Assembly: GCF_003149515.1 (NCBI RefSeq)
Contig: NZ_CP029145.1
Location: 434,001-498,000 of the forward strand
DNA: 64,000 bases
Reading direction: 5' to 3'
Origin: Hymenobacter nivis
GTDB lineage: Bacteria > Bacteroidota > Bacteroidia > Cytophagales > Hymenobacteraceae
Positions 1 to 8,760 of this stretch are shown piece by piece (position 1 is the first letter of the stretch; each line of letters starts with the position of its first letter). The notes under the pieces are model-generated. The model was not told the DNA's origin. It made no database searches and saw only the letters and a list, made by a program, of their open reading frames with translations. A program made the position numbers and the translations under genes.

Positions 1-760
1 TCACGTCTTTACCATCTTTTTGGAGCGTGGCCACCGGAATGCTCAGCGCGATAGAGTGGCAGTTCTTGTGGCTTAAGCCGTCGGCGGCGCCGCTGGGCCG
101 TAGGTTCGCCAGGTCAAAAATGGCACCTAAGTCAGCAAAAAACGGGTCGTCGGACGGGCCACAGAAAACTTGCTCGCCGCTGGTGGCCATGGTCACCGTG
201 CTCTGGCGCAGGTCGGTATAGGAAGGCTGGTTCAAGCCTACGGTCTTGTCATTGATAGACCGGGGCCCAATGTTGTTGGGAGCCACTACGCCGTTGGTCA
301 CGATTGTGGTGAAAGCCCCGCCGCCCACGCTTTTCTCGCAAGTGTAGGTGGTCTTGAGGTTCTGCTTGGCCAGCCGGATGTTGAAAAACGTGCTGGGGTC
401 CTCATTCACTCGCTTAAACGTGAAGCGGTAGGTAATGTCGTCGCCGTTCGTGGTGCTTTTGTTTTTCACGTGCACCTCGTAGCGCACATTCTCACCAAAC
501 GTCGAGTAGTTGGGCCCTCCCTGGGGCAGTTCGAACGGAATGTAGTTGGCAATGACGACGATTTTGCTCGCGTCGTTGGGGTCTTTGAATGCGTAGAGGT
601 CGGTATTGTCCGCCACCGGGTCGTCGGCGATGAGGGGCGCTTCGCGGTGGCTACTGGCTTCGAGGGGGGTGTGGGCCGTGCTCCACACCGAGAGCCCGAC
701 CGCTGCCGCTGCTGCCACGGCGGGTAGCAACAGTAACTTAGGTATAAATTTAGAATTCAT
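1..760 (-). CDS. DUF4331 family secreted protein, 3' end outside window
   Basis: The reading frame starts at the ATG at 760-758 and stays open to the window edge, so about 253 N-terminal residues are present and the C-terminus is missing. It begins with a hydrophobic signal peptide and then carries the family hallmark SSHREAPLIADDP, followed by a segment very close to the neighbouring gene at 794-2596 (QGGPNYSTFGEN, FCGPSDDPFFADLGAIFDLA). The two are tandem paralogues separated by 33 bases, so they are probably co-transcribed and arose by duplication. DUF4331 has no established biochemical role that I know of; export to the periplasm or surface is inferred from the signal peptide. Confidence 0.88.
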   Translation of the reverse strand, partial: MNSKFIPKLLLLPAVAAAAAVGLSVWSTAHTPLEASSHREAPLIADDPVADNTDLYAFKDPNDASKIVVIANYIPFELPQGGPNYSTFGENVRYEVHVKNKSTTNGDDITYRFTFKRVNEDPSTFFNIRLAKQNLKTTYTCEKSVGGGAFTTIVTNGVVAPNNIGPRSINDKTVGLNQPSYTDLRQSTVTMATSGEQVFCGPSDDPFFADLGAIFDLANLRPSGAADGLSHKNCHSIALSIPVATLQKDGKDV

Positions 761-793
761 TAGGTTCGGACGAGTCAATGTTGAGAAAATGCG

Positions 794-2596
794 TTAGCGG
801 CGGATGCGGTAACCCTGCCATGGCGTCTGCACATAAGGGAAGGCTGCGCGGAAAGTCGTGTCGTTCTTCTCCACGCCCGTGGCGAAGTTCAGGACCCCTT
901 TCAACTGGGGCGTCACCGGCGAAGGGCTGGTGGGCGTGTAGTCGTCGTACCACAGGCCGATGGCGGCCAAAGCCGCGCCGCTGACGGCTTGCAACTCAAT
1001 CTTTACTACTTCATCTTCCAAGCGGCGGCCGTTGGGGAAACCGTCCATATTGGGAATGTTCTGGATAGCGGTGCTACCGTTGAAGCGCGCATCGGTGAGG
1101 CCGAGTACGGCGGCGGCCAGCAGCCCCTGGTTGCTGAAATCGGGCGAGTTGCGTGGCGTGGCGGGCACAGCCATGTTCAGGCGCAACATATCGCCACCTG
1201 GGTTACCGCTGATGTTGGCGCCTAGGGGCAGGAAATTGTTAACGAACGGCTTACCAAGTGCCAGAGGGTTTCCTTTTTTGCCCGTGGCGAGCTGGTAGGG
1301 TGGTAGGTTGGGTACGCCAGTGTGGAAAATGGGCTTGATGTCAACTGAGCGCGGGCTGTTAGCCACGAGCAGGTATTTGCCGAATAGGGCGTCATCCAGG
1401 GCTGTGCCTTTCACTAACGCGCTGCCCTTCAGCGGGTATAGACCTGACATATTGTTGCCGAAGTCGAAACCGCTGGAAAATGGGGCGGGGAGGAAGCCCG
1501 CCAGCGACGTTTTTTGGATGCGTAATGCTGCCAAGGCCGGCACGGCCCCGCCAAACTGGCGGCTGTCCATGTATAGGCCGAGCTCAGGGTTGGACAGGTA
1601 GCCGTCCGTGCTGGCTGCCTCGGCGTAGGGTGTAGTGCGGTTCCAAGCGTCCTTGTCCCCGATGGGATTAATAGCTTCATTGAGCAACGGCATGCCCAGG
1701 CGCGAAACCTGCACGTAGGTAGCATTGTCGGTAGTGGGGGCTCCCACACCGCTCAGGGTTCGCATCGAGGGGCGGCTGGCCGAGGCCCACACGCCAATCA
1801 CGTAGTCGCCGTCGAGAATACTGCTAGCAGATGAAACCGGCTTTTTGTCCTTTTGCAGCGTGGCAATGGGGATGCTCAGTGCGATGGAGTGCACATTGTA
1901 CCGTGCCAGCCCGTCGCGGGCCCCCATGTTGATGCGTACTCCAGCCAAGTCGAATATGGCTCCGAGGTCCGCAAAGAAGGGATCGTCGGAGGATCCACAG
2001 AATACCTGTTCGCCGCCGCCGCCGGTGGCCGGGGTCACGGCGCTCTGGCGCAGGTCGGTGTAGGAGAGCTTGCTGCCCAGGCCTACGCCCGTGTTGATGG
2101 AGTTCGGCCCGACGTTGTAGGGTGGTACTACGCCGTTGGAAACGATTGTTGCAAACGCCCCGCCATTCACACTCTTCTCGCAAGTGTATGTGGCTTTCAG
2201 GTTCTGCTTGCCCAGTCGGATGTTGAAAAACGTGCTGGGGTCCTCATTGAGGCGAGTGAAGGTGAAGCGATACGTAATGTCGTCGCCGGCCGTGCCACTG
2301 TTGTTCTTCACGTGCACCTCGTAGCGAATGTTCTCGCCAAACGTTGAGTAGTTCGGGCCCCCTTGCGGCAGCTGAAACGGGATGTAGTCGGCAATCAGCA
2401 CCACGCGGTCCTTGTCATTGGGGTCCACGAAGGCATACACGTCGGTGTTGTCGGCCAGCGGGTCGTCGGCAATTAGCGGCGCTTCGCGGTGGCTACTGGC
2501 TTCCAAGGGCGTGTGCCGGACGGTGCTCCACATGGAGAGCGCTGTAACGGCCCCGACCCCAACCAACCACTGGAGAGGTTTAGTAAAACTTTTCAT
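794..2596 (-). CDS. DUF4331 family secreted protein (second paralogue)
   Basis: A 600-residue protein starting at ATG 2596. An N-terminal hydrophobic segment (about residues 10-25) reads as a signal peptide. The SSHREAP block lies at about residues 34-40 and the domain fills the rest of the chain, with conserved patches such as GGPNYSTFGEN, FCGSSDDPFFADLG and AIFDLAG. It is the complete version of the truncated gene at 1-760. Upstream lies an AT-rich leader of about 450 bases after the terminator of the TonB receptor gene, which suggests its own promoter. The neighbourhood (TonB receptor, HupE-like protein, TPR protein) hints at nutrient or metal handling, but no catalytic motif can be named. 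Confidence 0.9.
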   Translation of the reverse strand: MKSFTKPLQWLVGVGAVTALSMWSTVRHTPLEASSHREAPLIADDPLADNTDVYAFVDPNDKDRVVLIADYIPFQLPQGGPNYSTFGENIRYEVHVKNNSGTAGDDITYRFTFTRLNEDPSTFFNIRLGKQNLKATYTCEKSVNGGAFATIVSNGVVPPYNVGPNSINTGVGLGSKLSYTDLRQSAVTPATGGGGEQVFCGSSDDPFFADLGAIFDLAGVRINMGARDGLARYNVHSIALSIPIATLQKDKKPVSSASSILDGDYVIGVWASASRPSMRTLSGVGAPTTDNATYVQVSRLGMPLLNEAINPIGDKDAWNRTTPYAEAASTDGYLSNPELGLYMDSRQFGGAVPALAALRIQKTSLAGFLPAPFSSGFDFGNNMSGLYPLKGSALVKGTALDDALFGKYLLVANSPRSVDIKPIFHTGVPNLPPYQLATGKKGNPLALGKPFVNNFLPLGANISGNPGGDMLRLNMAVPATPRNSPDFSNQGLLAAAVLGLTDARFNGSTAIQNIPNMDGFPNGRRLEDEVVKIELQAVSGAALAAIGLWYDDYTPTSPSPVTPQLKGVLNFATGVEKNDTTFRAAFPYVQTPWQGYRIRR

Positions 2597-3056
2597 AGGA
2601 AAACGAAGAGTGAAAAAAGTGAAAAACCAACAACAATAAAAAATTAAATAATTGTATGACAGTTAGTTAATAATAAATGTGGGCACGGAGTAGCCGGCAC
2701 TGGCTTTTGCCAGCGGGTGAAGTGCAGCGGTGTTGGATAGAAACGGCTGCCGGGTGGAGGCCGGCAATGGAACTGATGGCAGCGAAACAGCAGCGGCGGC
2801 ACCGGAAAAAAGGCGCTGGGCCCCCTGTCCGGGAAAGCGAAAAACCAGGCAAAACGGCACTTACCGTGGCTCAGCCCAGCGAAGCAATAAGAGCTATTGG
2901 CTCAATAGCATGTAATAATTTATATCTCCGCAGAGAGGTACGACGCCGGACCCGTTTTGGACTTACCAACGGGAACTTATTTTCAAAAAATATTGGATAA
3001 ATTCAAAATGCCTGGCCCGGCCGCGCTGCTAAGTAGCACAGGGCCCCGGCCAGGCG
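2597..3056. other. Gene-free leader of the DUF4331 pair
   Basis: No coding sequence is supported here. The 100 bases next to the DUF4331 start are very AT-rich on a GC-rich background, as expected for a promoter and untranslated leader on the minus strand, but I could not fix a convincing TTTG / TAnnTTTG pair. Short frames on both strands lack protein-like composition. Confidence 0.5.
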
Positions 3057-3109
3057 GTTCGTTTACAAAAAAAACCGGCCCACTACGGCCGGTTTTTTTG
3101 TAAACGAAC
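3057..3109. terminator. Bidirectional intrinsic terminator with long palindrome
   Basis: A 23-24 bp arm on each side of a six-base loop (CACTAC). The GC core AACCGGCC/GGCCGGTT is flanked by A and T tracts on both sides, then by an extension GTTCGTTTAC/GTAAACGAAC. The T tract follows the hairpin in either direction, so it can stop transcription both ways. It sits behind the TonB receptor gene and separates it from the DUF4331 genes. Confidence 0.85.
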
Positions 3110-3141
3110 ACTTTAAATGTCAGCGCAACGCCCGGGCACGG

Positions 3142-3183
3142 GCCCGCCGCCGCGCAAACGGTCAAGTTCGCGCGGCGGCGGGC
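3142..3183 (-). terminator. GC-rich hairpin behind the TonB receptor gene
   Basis: Arms GCCCGCCGCCGCGC (3142-3155) and its exact complement (3170-3183) enclose a 14-base loop, starting 29 bases after the receptor stop codon. There is no T tract directly behind it, so it may be a processing or mRNA-stabilising stem working with the terminator at 3057-3109. Confidence 0.55.
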
Positions 3184-3211
3184 CGGGCGGCGAACCGCTT
3201 CGGATAATGTA

Positions 3212-5536
3212 TTAGAAGAAGATGCTGGCATTGGCCCGTAAGTTGAAGGGAGTGCCCGGCGTAAAGGTCCGCTCGGTGACCGGGGCGGATTCACCGCGCA
3301 GCTGGGTTTCGGTAGCGTACTGAGCCTCGTTCCACTCCACGTTGAGCAGATTCTGCACCGTGAGACCGAACTGGTAGCGCGGCCGGGTGTAGACCAGCAC
3401 CGCATCAACCACGAAATAGGGCAGGGCCCGTACGGTGTTGTCCTCGTTGGCCGGGCGGCCGCCGAGGTAGCGGTAGCGTAGACTGGCGCTCAGCCCGTTG
3501 GCCTGCCTGTAAGTCAGGCCGGCGATGCTGGTAAAGACGGGGCCCAGGGGCAAGTAGTTTTTTCCTTCCGGTGCGCCGAGTAGGCGGGCGTGGCTGTAGT
3601 TGCCGTCAAAATCCAGGAACAGGCGGCGGGTGAGTTGGTAGCGGGCCGACAGGTCGAAGCCGAACCGCTGGGTGGCCCCTACGCTCACGGTGGTGCCCTC
3701 GTCGCCGCCATACACCAACTCGTCCTGCAAGTGCAGGTACCAGAAGGCCGTATTCACTACCAGGTCTGACACCGGCTTGAAGGTGCTGCCCACCTCGGCC
3801 CCCGTGGCGCGGGGTAGCGCTTGGGCGGGACGGGTGCCCCGGACCACGGCGCGCACATCGTTGGAGTGAAAGCCCATTCCCGAGCGTAGAAACAGCTGCA
3901 CCGCCGGCGACGCCTGGTAGTAGAAATTGAGCTTGGGCGAAACGCGGGCGGCATTTACGCGTCCGCTCAGCGGCCCAAACGCGCCGGTCGAGTCGGCAAT
4001 CTGCCCGCGAAAGTCAAAGACGAACAGGTCGGTACGCACGGCGGCGTTCATACTCAGGCGGTCGGTCAGTTCCAACGTCGCGTCGAGGTAGGCGTTCAGG
4101 TTCTGCTCATGTAGGCGGCCTACGTCAACGGTATCGGTGATGACGCGCTTGGTAGCGTGACGTAGCCCCAGGGCCGACTCGTCGAGGCGGGTGCCCACGC
4201 CCAACGTGGTGTGCAGGTTCCGGCTACCGAGGCGGTTGTCGCGCTCGTAAGTGCCCGTGTAGCCGTAGAGGTTGCGGCCCGTGTCGGTGTGGTTGATTTC
4301 GTCGCCGCCCACCGGGTTGTTCTTAAAAAACGTAAAGTTGGAGAACAGGCTGAAGTTGTAGCGGGTGTAGTAGACCTGCTGGCGCAGCACCGCGTCGTGG
4401 GGCAGGGCGGTGGTTAGGATGGCGTAGGCATTGGCCCGGTTAGTGTTGCCGCCCTCGCTGGGGTCGATGCTGCCGAAGCGGGTGATGGTGCCATCGGCTA
4501 CGGCCCGGCTGGGGATTTCGCCGCTGGCGTTCCAGTTCGAGGTAAAATACGAGCCGAATAGCGTGAGCGAAGTCTTGTCGGTAAGCTGCCCCGTGTACTT
4601 GCCCATGCCATTGAAGCGTTTGAAGCGCTGATTATTAACGAAGGGCGAAGCGCTGTAGTAATATTCGCTGGCCACATAGGCACTTTCCGTCTTTTTGCTC
4701 AGTAGGTGGTGCGTGCCCAACAAATCGAGCATCACCAGCGCCCGGTACGTGTTGTACGAGCCGGCCTCCACCTTCACCTGGTTGTGGTCGAGGCCGGTTT
4801 TGGTAAAAAACTCACCCGCGCCGGCCGTGGCGAAATCGCCAAAGCGGGCCGTGTAGGGCCCTTTGTACACCTTGAGTTGTTCCACCGTTTCGGGAATGAC
4901 GAAGTGGAAATCGGCGTAGCCCTGGCCGTGGCCCTGGCTGACCATGTTCACCGGCATGCCGTCCACGCTGATGGCAAAGTCGGTGCCGTGGTCGGCATCA
5001 AAGCCGCGCAGAAAAATCTGTTCGGCCTTGCCGCCGCCCGCATGCTGGGCAATGAACAGCCCCGGCACCAGCCGCAGCAAATCCTGGCCCGAATTGATGG
5101 GCCGTAGGGTCTGGTCGATGTGGGTGATGGCGGCCAGGCTTTGGTTGGGGTCACGGGGCTGGCTTACGGTCACTTCGGCTAGGTTGAGCGAAGCGGTGGC
5201 CAGCGCCACTTCCACGCCCCGCACCTCGCCGGCCACCAGTGTTACCGGCTGGCTGGCTGCCCGGTAGCCCAGGGCCCCCACCCGCAAGCTGTAAGGGCCG
5301 GCCGGTAGGTTGGCCAAGCGGAACTGGCCCAGCGCATCGGTGGCCGTGCTGCCAGGCTGGCCTACCAAGCCAACGCTGGCCCCCGCCAGCGGCTGGCCCG
5401 AAAGCGAATCGGTGACGGTGCCGCGCAGCGCGGCGGGGCGTTGAGCCTGGGCGGTTCCGGCCCATAGTAGGATTGCACACAGGAGTGCCGTCGACCGTCG
5501 GGCCGCCCAAAAATTTTGTAAATAGTAAAAAAACAT
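3212..5536 (-). CDS. TonB-dependent outer membrane receptor
   Basis: A 774-residue SusC/FepA-type receptor that imports a ligand across the outer membrane using TonB energy. I chose the ATG at 5536, which gives a clean signal peptide ending at about residue 32 (ALLCAILLWAGTAQAQ); the frame is open further upstream but that part overlaps the leader. Next come a carboxypeptidase-regulatory-like domain (about 35-115, GTVTDSLSGQPLAGASV), a plug domain (about 125-235, with FLRGFDADHGTDFAISVDG and VYKGPYTARFGDFATAGAG) and a 22-strand barrel ending in the terminal aromatic pair FF. The ligand is unknown. Its co-directional neighbours are a small Cys-rich protein and a HupE/UreJ-like membrane protein, so a metal ligand is possible but only inferred. 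Confidence 0.9.
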   Translation of the reverse strand: MFFYYLQNFWAARRSTALLCAILLWAGTAQAQRPAALRGTVTDSLSGQPLAGASVGLVGQPGSTATDALGQFRLANLPAGPYSLRVGALGYRAASQPVTLVAGEVRGVEVALATASLNLAEVTVSQPRDPNQSLAAITHIDQTLRPINSGQDLLRLVPGLFIAQHAGGGKAEQIFLRGFDADHGTDFAISVDGMPVNMVSQGHGQGYADFHFVIPETVEQLKVYKGPYTARFGDFATAGAGEFFTKTGLDHNQVKVEAGSYNTYRALVMLDLLGTHHLLSKKTESAYVASEYYYSASPFVNNQRFKRFNGMGKYTGQLTDKTSLTLFGSYFTSNWNASGEIPSRAVADGTITRFGSIDPSEGGNTNRANAYAILTTALPHDAVLRQQVYYTRYNFSLFSNFTFFKNNPVGGDEINHTDTGRNLYGYTGTYERDNRLGSRNLHTTLGVGTRLDESALGLRHATKRVITDTVDVGRLHEQNLNAYLDATLELTDRLSMNAAVRTDLFVFDFRGQIADSTGAFGPLSGRVNAARVSPKLNFYYQASPAVQLFLRSGMGFHSNDVRAVVRGTRPAQALPRATGAEVGSTFKPVSDLVVNTAFWYLHLQDELVYGGDEGTTVSVGATQRFGFDLSARYQLTRRLFLDFDGNYSHARLLGAPEGKNYLPLGPVFTSIAGLTYRQANGLSASLRYRYLGGRPANEDNTVRALPYFVVDAVLVYTRPRYQFGLTVQNLLNVEWNEAQYATETQLRGESAPVTERTFTPGTPFNLRANASIFF

Positions 5537-5668
5537 AACGCCGGAGAAATGACGCCGGCCGGGCGCAAATAGCCCGTCGGGCGGCGTCGAGTGAGGGAAA
5601 AGTAAGGGTAGGGCCCCAGCGTACCGCTGGGGCCCCGGTGCGTCCGCGGGCGGACGCACGTTTCCTCC

Positions 5669-6064
5669 TTATCCCGCACAGGGCGGCTCGTATGCCCGGC
5701 GCTCAAACCCGGCCGCCTCCGCTCCGGGGCCCCCAATGGCTCTTCGCGCCGGGCCGGGCCGGGCCGGGCGCTGGCTTGCCACCAGCCCTTCCCCGAAGGC
5801 ACAGTGCGCATCGAGTCCTTTCAGCTGGGCCAGGAAGTGCAGGCCGGTGCCGACGGGCAGCCCGTCTTTAGTAGCGGCCTGCTCGCCGTTGCAGTGCTCG
5901 AAGCAGTCGAGGCGCAGGTAGTTGCGCTGCTGGCACGCCGGGCTATGCACGTAAGGATGCGCCGTTGAGAAGCGCGGCGGTTCCGGCCTGCTTACGCCAA
6001 GCCCTGCCCCCACCACCAGGAGGTAGTTGGCCAGCAGCAGTACGGCGAGGAGGGAGCGGCGCAT
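5669..6064 (-). CDS. Small Cys-containing secreted or membrane-anchored protein
   Basis: A 131-residue protein starting at ATG 6064 with a strong N-terminal hydrophobic segment (residues 4-24) that acts as signal peptide or anchor. The mature part contains HPYVHSPACQQRNYLRLDC followed by HC, so at least three Cys and three His lie within 25 residues, a pattern that fits metal or haem binding or disulfides. The C-terminal 40 residues are Pro/Arg/Ala-rich and low-complexity, and the underlying DNA has tandem GGGCC units near 5750. It lies between the receptor and the HupE-like gene in the same direction. I do not recognise a named family. Confidence 0.65.
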   Translation of the reverse strand: MRRSLLAVLLLANYLLVVGAGLGVSRPEPPRFSTAHPYVHSPACQQRNYLRLDCFEHCNGEQAATKDGLPVGTGLHFLAQLKGLDAHCAFGEGLVASQRPARPGPARRAIGGPGAEAAGFERRAYEPPCAG

Positions 6065-6074
6065 GAGGAATGTA

Positions 6075-6228
6075 GGACTCGGGTATTGGTAATTTTAAGC
6101 TTTGGTAATTAAGCCGTTATGATGAGTGGAGTGAAGTGTCTCTACCGCTGACTAATTTTAATGACTGCCGTGGTAGAGATGCTTCACTCCGTTCAGCATG
6201 ACGGCCTAGGACTTAAAAAGAACGGGCG
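6075..6228. repeat. MITE-like palindromic repeat, copy 1
   Basis: The core 6113-6205 is an inverted repeat whose arms carry the words CATGATGAG..GAAG..TCTCTACCGC and their complement, the same core seen at 12076, 27549, 30745 and 63063. The outer limits are estimated from TA dinucleotides at 6073-6074 and 6229-6230. The terminal parts have diverged, so the limits are uncertain. It starts within 3 bases of the HupE-like gene's stop codon. Confidence 0.6.
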
Positions 6229-6231
6229 TAA

Positions 6232-6912
6232 TCAAGCAAAAAACACCCGTTGCACCGTCCAGAAGGCCGCCACCAGGCCGATGGCGGCCGACACTGGCAC
6301 CACCACCCGGGCGTGGTACCAGGGCTTGCCGGCGGCCCAGCGCCCGATGAGGGCCCAGGCCAGTAAAATGACCGTTACCTGGCCCAGCTCCACGCCCACG
6401 TTGAAGGAAATGAGCGAGCCGAAGTAGGCGTTGCGCGGCAGCCCCAGCCCGGTGAGGGCGCTGGCAAAGCCCAGCCCGTGCACCAGCCCAAACCCAAACA
6501 CTACCGCCAGCCGCCACGGGTTCAGCCGGCGGCTGACGATGTTTTCGATGGCCACAAACAGAATGGACAGCGCAATGACCGGCTCCACGATGCTCGACGG
6601 TGGCCGCACGAAGCCATACATGGCCAGGCCCAGCGTGATGGAGTGCGCCACCGTGAAGGCCGTGGCCTGCCAGAGCACCGGCCGCAGCCGCGGCTCCAGG
6701 ATGTAGAGGCTGAGCACGAACAATATATGGTCGGCCCCGAGCGGCAGAATGTGGGTGTAGCCGAGCTGCAAATACGTCCAGAATACCTCTGTGCGCGAGA
6801 GTTTGCTTAGGTCGGCATCGATGACGTGGGCTGCGGCAGGCAGGGCCCCCAGCACCAGCACTAGCAGCGGCACGGCAGCAATTAGCAGCAGGCGGGTGGG
6901 CGGGCGGCGCAT
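6232..6912 (-). CDS. HupE/UreJ-family membrane protein
   Basis: A 226-residue integral membrane protein. After an N-terminal cleavable or anchoring hydrophobic segment (7-28, ending in AHV) it has six further hydrophobic stretches. The family's polar motifs inside membrane segments are visible: GYTHILPLGADHILF (51-65), TAFTVAHS (84-91), FGLVHGLGFA (141-150) and SFNVGVELGQ (169-178). In characterised HupE/UreJ proteins such His/Asp residues are linked to nickel or cobalt movement; the long HupE_UreJ_2-type members like this one are not well characterised. It is 11 bases from the TPR gene upstream, so the two are an operon. Transport of a transition metal is inferred, not shown. Confidence 0.85.
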   Translation of the reverse strand: MRRPPTRLLLIAAVPLLVLVLGALPAAAHVIDADLSKLSRTEVFWTYLQLGYTHILPLGADHILFVLSLYILEPRLRPVLWQATAFTVAHSITLGLAMYGFVRPPSSIVEPVIALSILFVAIENIVSRRLNPWRLAVVFGFGLVHGLGFASALTGLGLPRNAYFGSLISFNVGVELGQVTVILLAWALIGRWAAGKPWYHARVVVPVSAAIGLVAAFWTVQRVFFA

Positions 6913-6923
6913 GGTGCGGGGCC

Positions 6924-8252
6924 CTAGCGCTGGGCCAGCAAGGCCGTGCCCTCGGCGCTCACCTCGGGGTTGAGGTAGGGCGCGGTTTTGAGGGATTTTT
7001 CGAGCAGCGCGTGGCCCTCGGCGGCCTGGCCGGTTTTTAGCAGGATGAGGCCGGCGCGGGCCAGCAGCACGGGGTTTTGGGAGCCAGTGCGGCGGGCTAC
7101 TTGCATGTACTTAGCGGCCTCGGCGTAGGCCCCGCGCTTGTAGTACACCCAGGCCAAAGTCTCGTTCACGTCGATGTTGTCGGGCCGGCGCTTGTACTCA
7201 ATCTGGGCGTGCTCCAAGGCCTTGTCCAACTCGTTAGTCTTGAGGTAGGCGTAGGCCAGCTCGCGGTCGGCGTAGTGGCCCATGTCCTCGTTGTCGTTGG
7301 CCTGCTTGGCTGCGCTAGCCAGCATGGCAATGGATTCGCGGGCCATTTTATCGGCCTCGTCCGGCTGGTGGTTTAGGCGGTACAGGTCCACCAGCTCGTC
7401 GGTGAAGGCGTAGTCCTTCACTTCGGCCCGCGCCTGGCGGAAATTTTGGATGGCGGTGGCGTAGTCGTGGTGAGCGGCCGCCACCCGGCCCAGGCCGGCC
7501 AGGGCGTAAGCGTAGCCGGGGCGGTCGGCCAGGGCGTGCTGGTAGCAGGCTGCGGCGTGGGGCAAGTCGCCGCTCACCTCGTATAAGTGGCCCAGCGCCA
7601 CGCGGGTCCACTCGGTTTGCTCCAGGCCGTCGAGGCCCGCCTTCACGGCCATGTCCATCGCCTGGATGGCCCCGGGCACGTCGCCCCGAATCTCGCGCAG
7701 GTAGCTTATGCGGGCGTAGGCCCCTAGGTCGGGGCGCACCTGGTTCATGCGGTCAGCCGTCCGCACGGCCTCGTCGTAGCGGCCCAGTTCCACATTGGCG
7801 TCGGTCAACAGGCCGTACACGAAGCCGCTGTTGGGGTTGATTTCCTGCGCCTGCTGGGCTAGCGCCAGGCCCTGCGAAAAGTGGTGCTGCGTGAGGCTGA
7901 TGGACGCCTTACAGGCCAGGGCCTCAAAGTTGTCGGGCTCGGCGGCCAGCACGTCGTCGAGCAGCTGCACGGCGGCGGCGTCGTAATACGGGTGGTCGCC
8001 GGTCACGCGGCCTTCCTGCATGTAGGCCTGGGCCAGCAGCAGGCGGCTTTTCTGGTCCTTGGGGTCTTGGCGCAGCTTGGCCTGCAGGCCCTGGATGGCA
8101 TTTTTCGTATTCACCCACTCGCCGCCCAGGGCCAGGCTGCCATGCCGTTCCCGCAGTTCGGGAGCGTGCAAGTCGGGCTTTTTGAACACGTATATGGCCG
8201 CCACGAGCGCGCCAAATACCAGCAGTAATACGGGGTAGAGGTATTTTCTCAA
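6924..8252 (-). CDS. Membrane-anchored tetratricopeptide-repeat protein
   Basis: A 442-residue protein with one N-terminal membrane segment (residues 5-24) and then TPR-type helical hairpins across roughly residues 60-430, for example LLLAQAYMQEGR, ALAGLGRVAAAHHDYATAI and ETLAWVYYKRGAYAEAAKYM. It probably acts as a protein-protein scaffold on the periplasmic face of the membrane. It is the first gene of the leftward cluster and sits 11 bases ahead of the HupE-like gene. No enzymatic domain is visible. A GC-rich inverted region (8290-8335) lies just upstream and may be part of its leader. Confidence 0.85.
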   Translation of the reverse strand: MRKYLYPVLLLVFGALVAAIYVFKKPDLHAPELRERHGSLALGGEWVNTKNAIQGLQAKLRQDPKDQKSRLLLAQAYMQEGRVTGDHPYYDAAAVQLLDDVLAAEPDNFEALACKASISLTQHHFSQGLALAQQAQEINPNSGFVYGLLTDANVELGRYDEAVRTADRMNQVRPDLGAYARISYLREIRGDVPGAIQAMDMAVKAGLDGLEQTEWTRVALGHLYEVSGDLPHAAACYQHALADRPGYAYALAGLGRVAAAHHDYATAIQNFRQARAEVKDYAFTDELVDLYRLNHQPDEADKMARESIAMLASAAKQANDNEDMGHYADRELAYAYLKTNELDKALEHAQIEYKRRPDNIDVNETLAWVYYKRGAYAEAAKYMQVARRTGSQNPVLLARAGLILLKTGQAAEGHALLEKSLKTAPYLNPEVSAEGTALLAQR

Positions 8253-8501
8253 GGCGCAAAAGGGAAAAGGGTGGGAGGCGAAGTAATGGCAGGGGCCCCG
8301 GGGCCCGCGCCCGGTTGGGGCGCTGGGGGCCCCAACAATGGAGTCTTCAAACTTTGCAGGGCTAGCAATGTACGGGGCAACTCCTTGATTGGCTTTAGGT
8401 TTTGCCAGTATTTTTTTGTGCCCTAAAAAGCCAGGTTCTGGGGCCCCGGGGGCATGGGCCCCGGGCCAGCGGCAGGCTACATTTTGGTTTTCATCTTGCT
8501 C

Positions 8502-8654
8502 TTATTTGCCAGCTTGTTTCGCTTTTTCGCCGCGCGCTTGGCCTGCGCAGCGCACGGCGATGGCGAACCCTTCTTTCTGTTTGCTTTTAGTCGGCCCTGC
8601 TTCGGAAGGTTTGCCGCCCGCCGCTGGCCGGGCCCCGATGATCTTCGCTGGCAT
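8502..8654 (-). CDS. Possible small basic protein
   Basis: A 50-residue frame from ATG 8654 encodes a Lys/Ala/Gly-rich basic peptide (MPAKIIGARPAAGGKPSEAG...). A second frame on the same strand (8477-8671) gives a 64-residue, even more basic peptide. Only one can be real; I favour the first because its amino-acid mix is more balanced. The gap between the TPR gene and 8761 holds nothing else I can support. Confidence 0.35.
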   Translation of the reverse strand: MPAKIIGARPAAGGKPSEAGPTKSKQKEGFAIAVRCAGQARGEKAKQAGK

Positions 8655-8760
8655 GGCCCATTCTGCGCCATGCTGAACGCGGTAATCCTGCTGGGGCTGG
8701 CGTACTAGGCCGCGCGCGGCGCGGGCTGGTGTCGCGGCACGCGCGCAGCCAGTGCCGTGC

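Noticed and set aside
2663-2860. Small minus-strand frames in the DUF4331 leader
   Set aside because: Two overlapping frames, no family, and they fall in a leader with mixed composition; coding is not supported.
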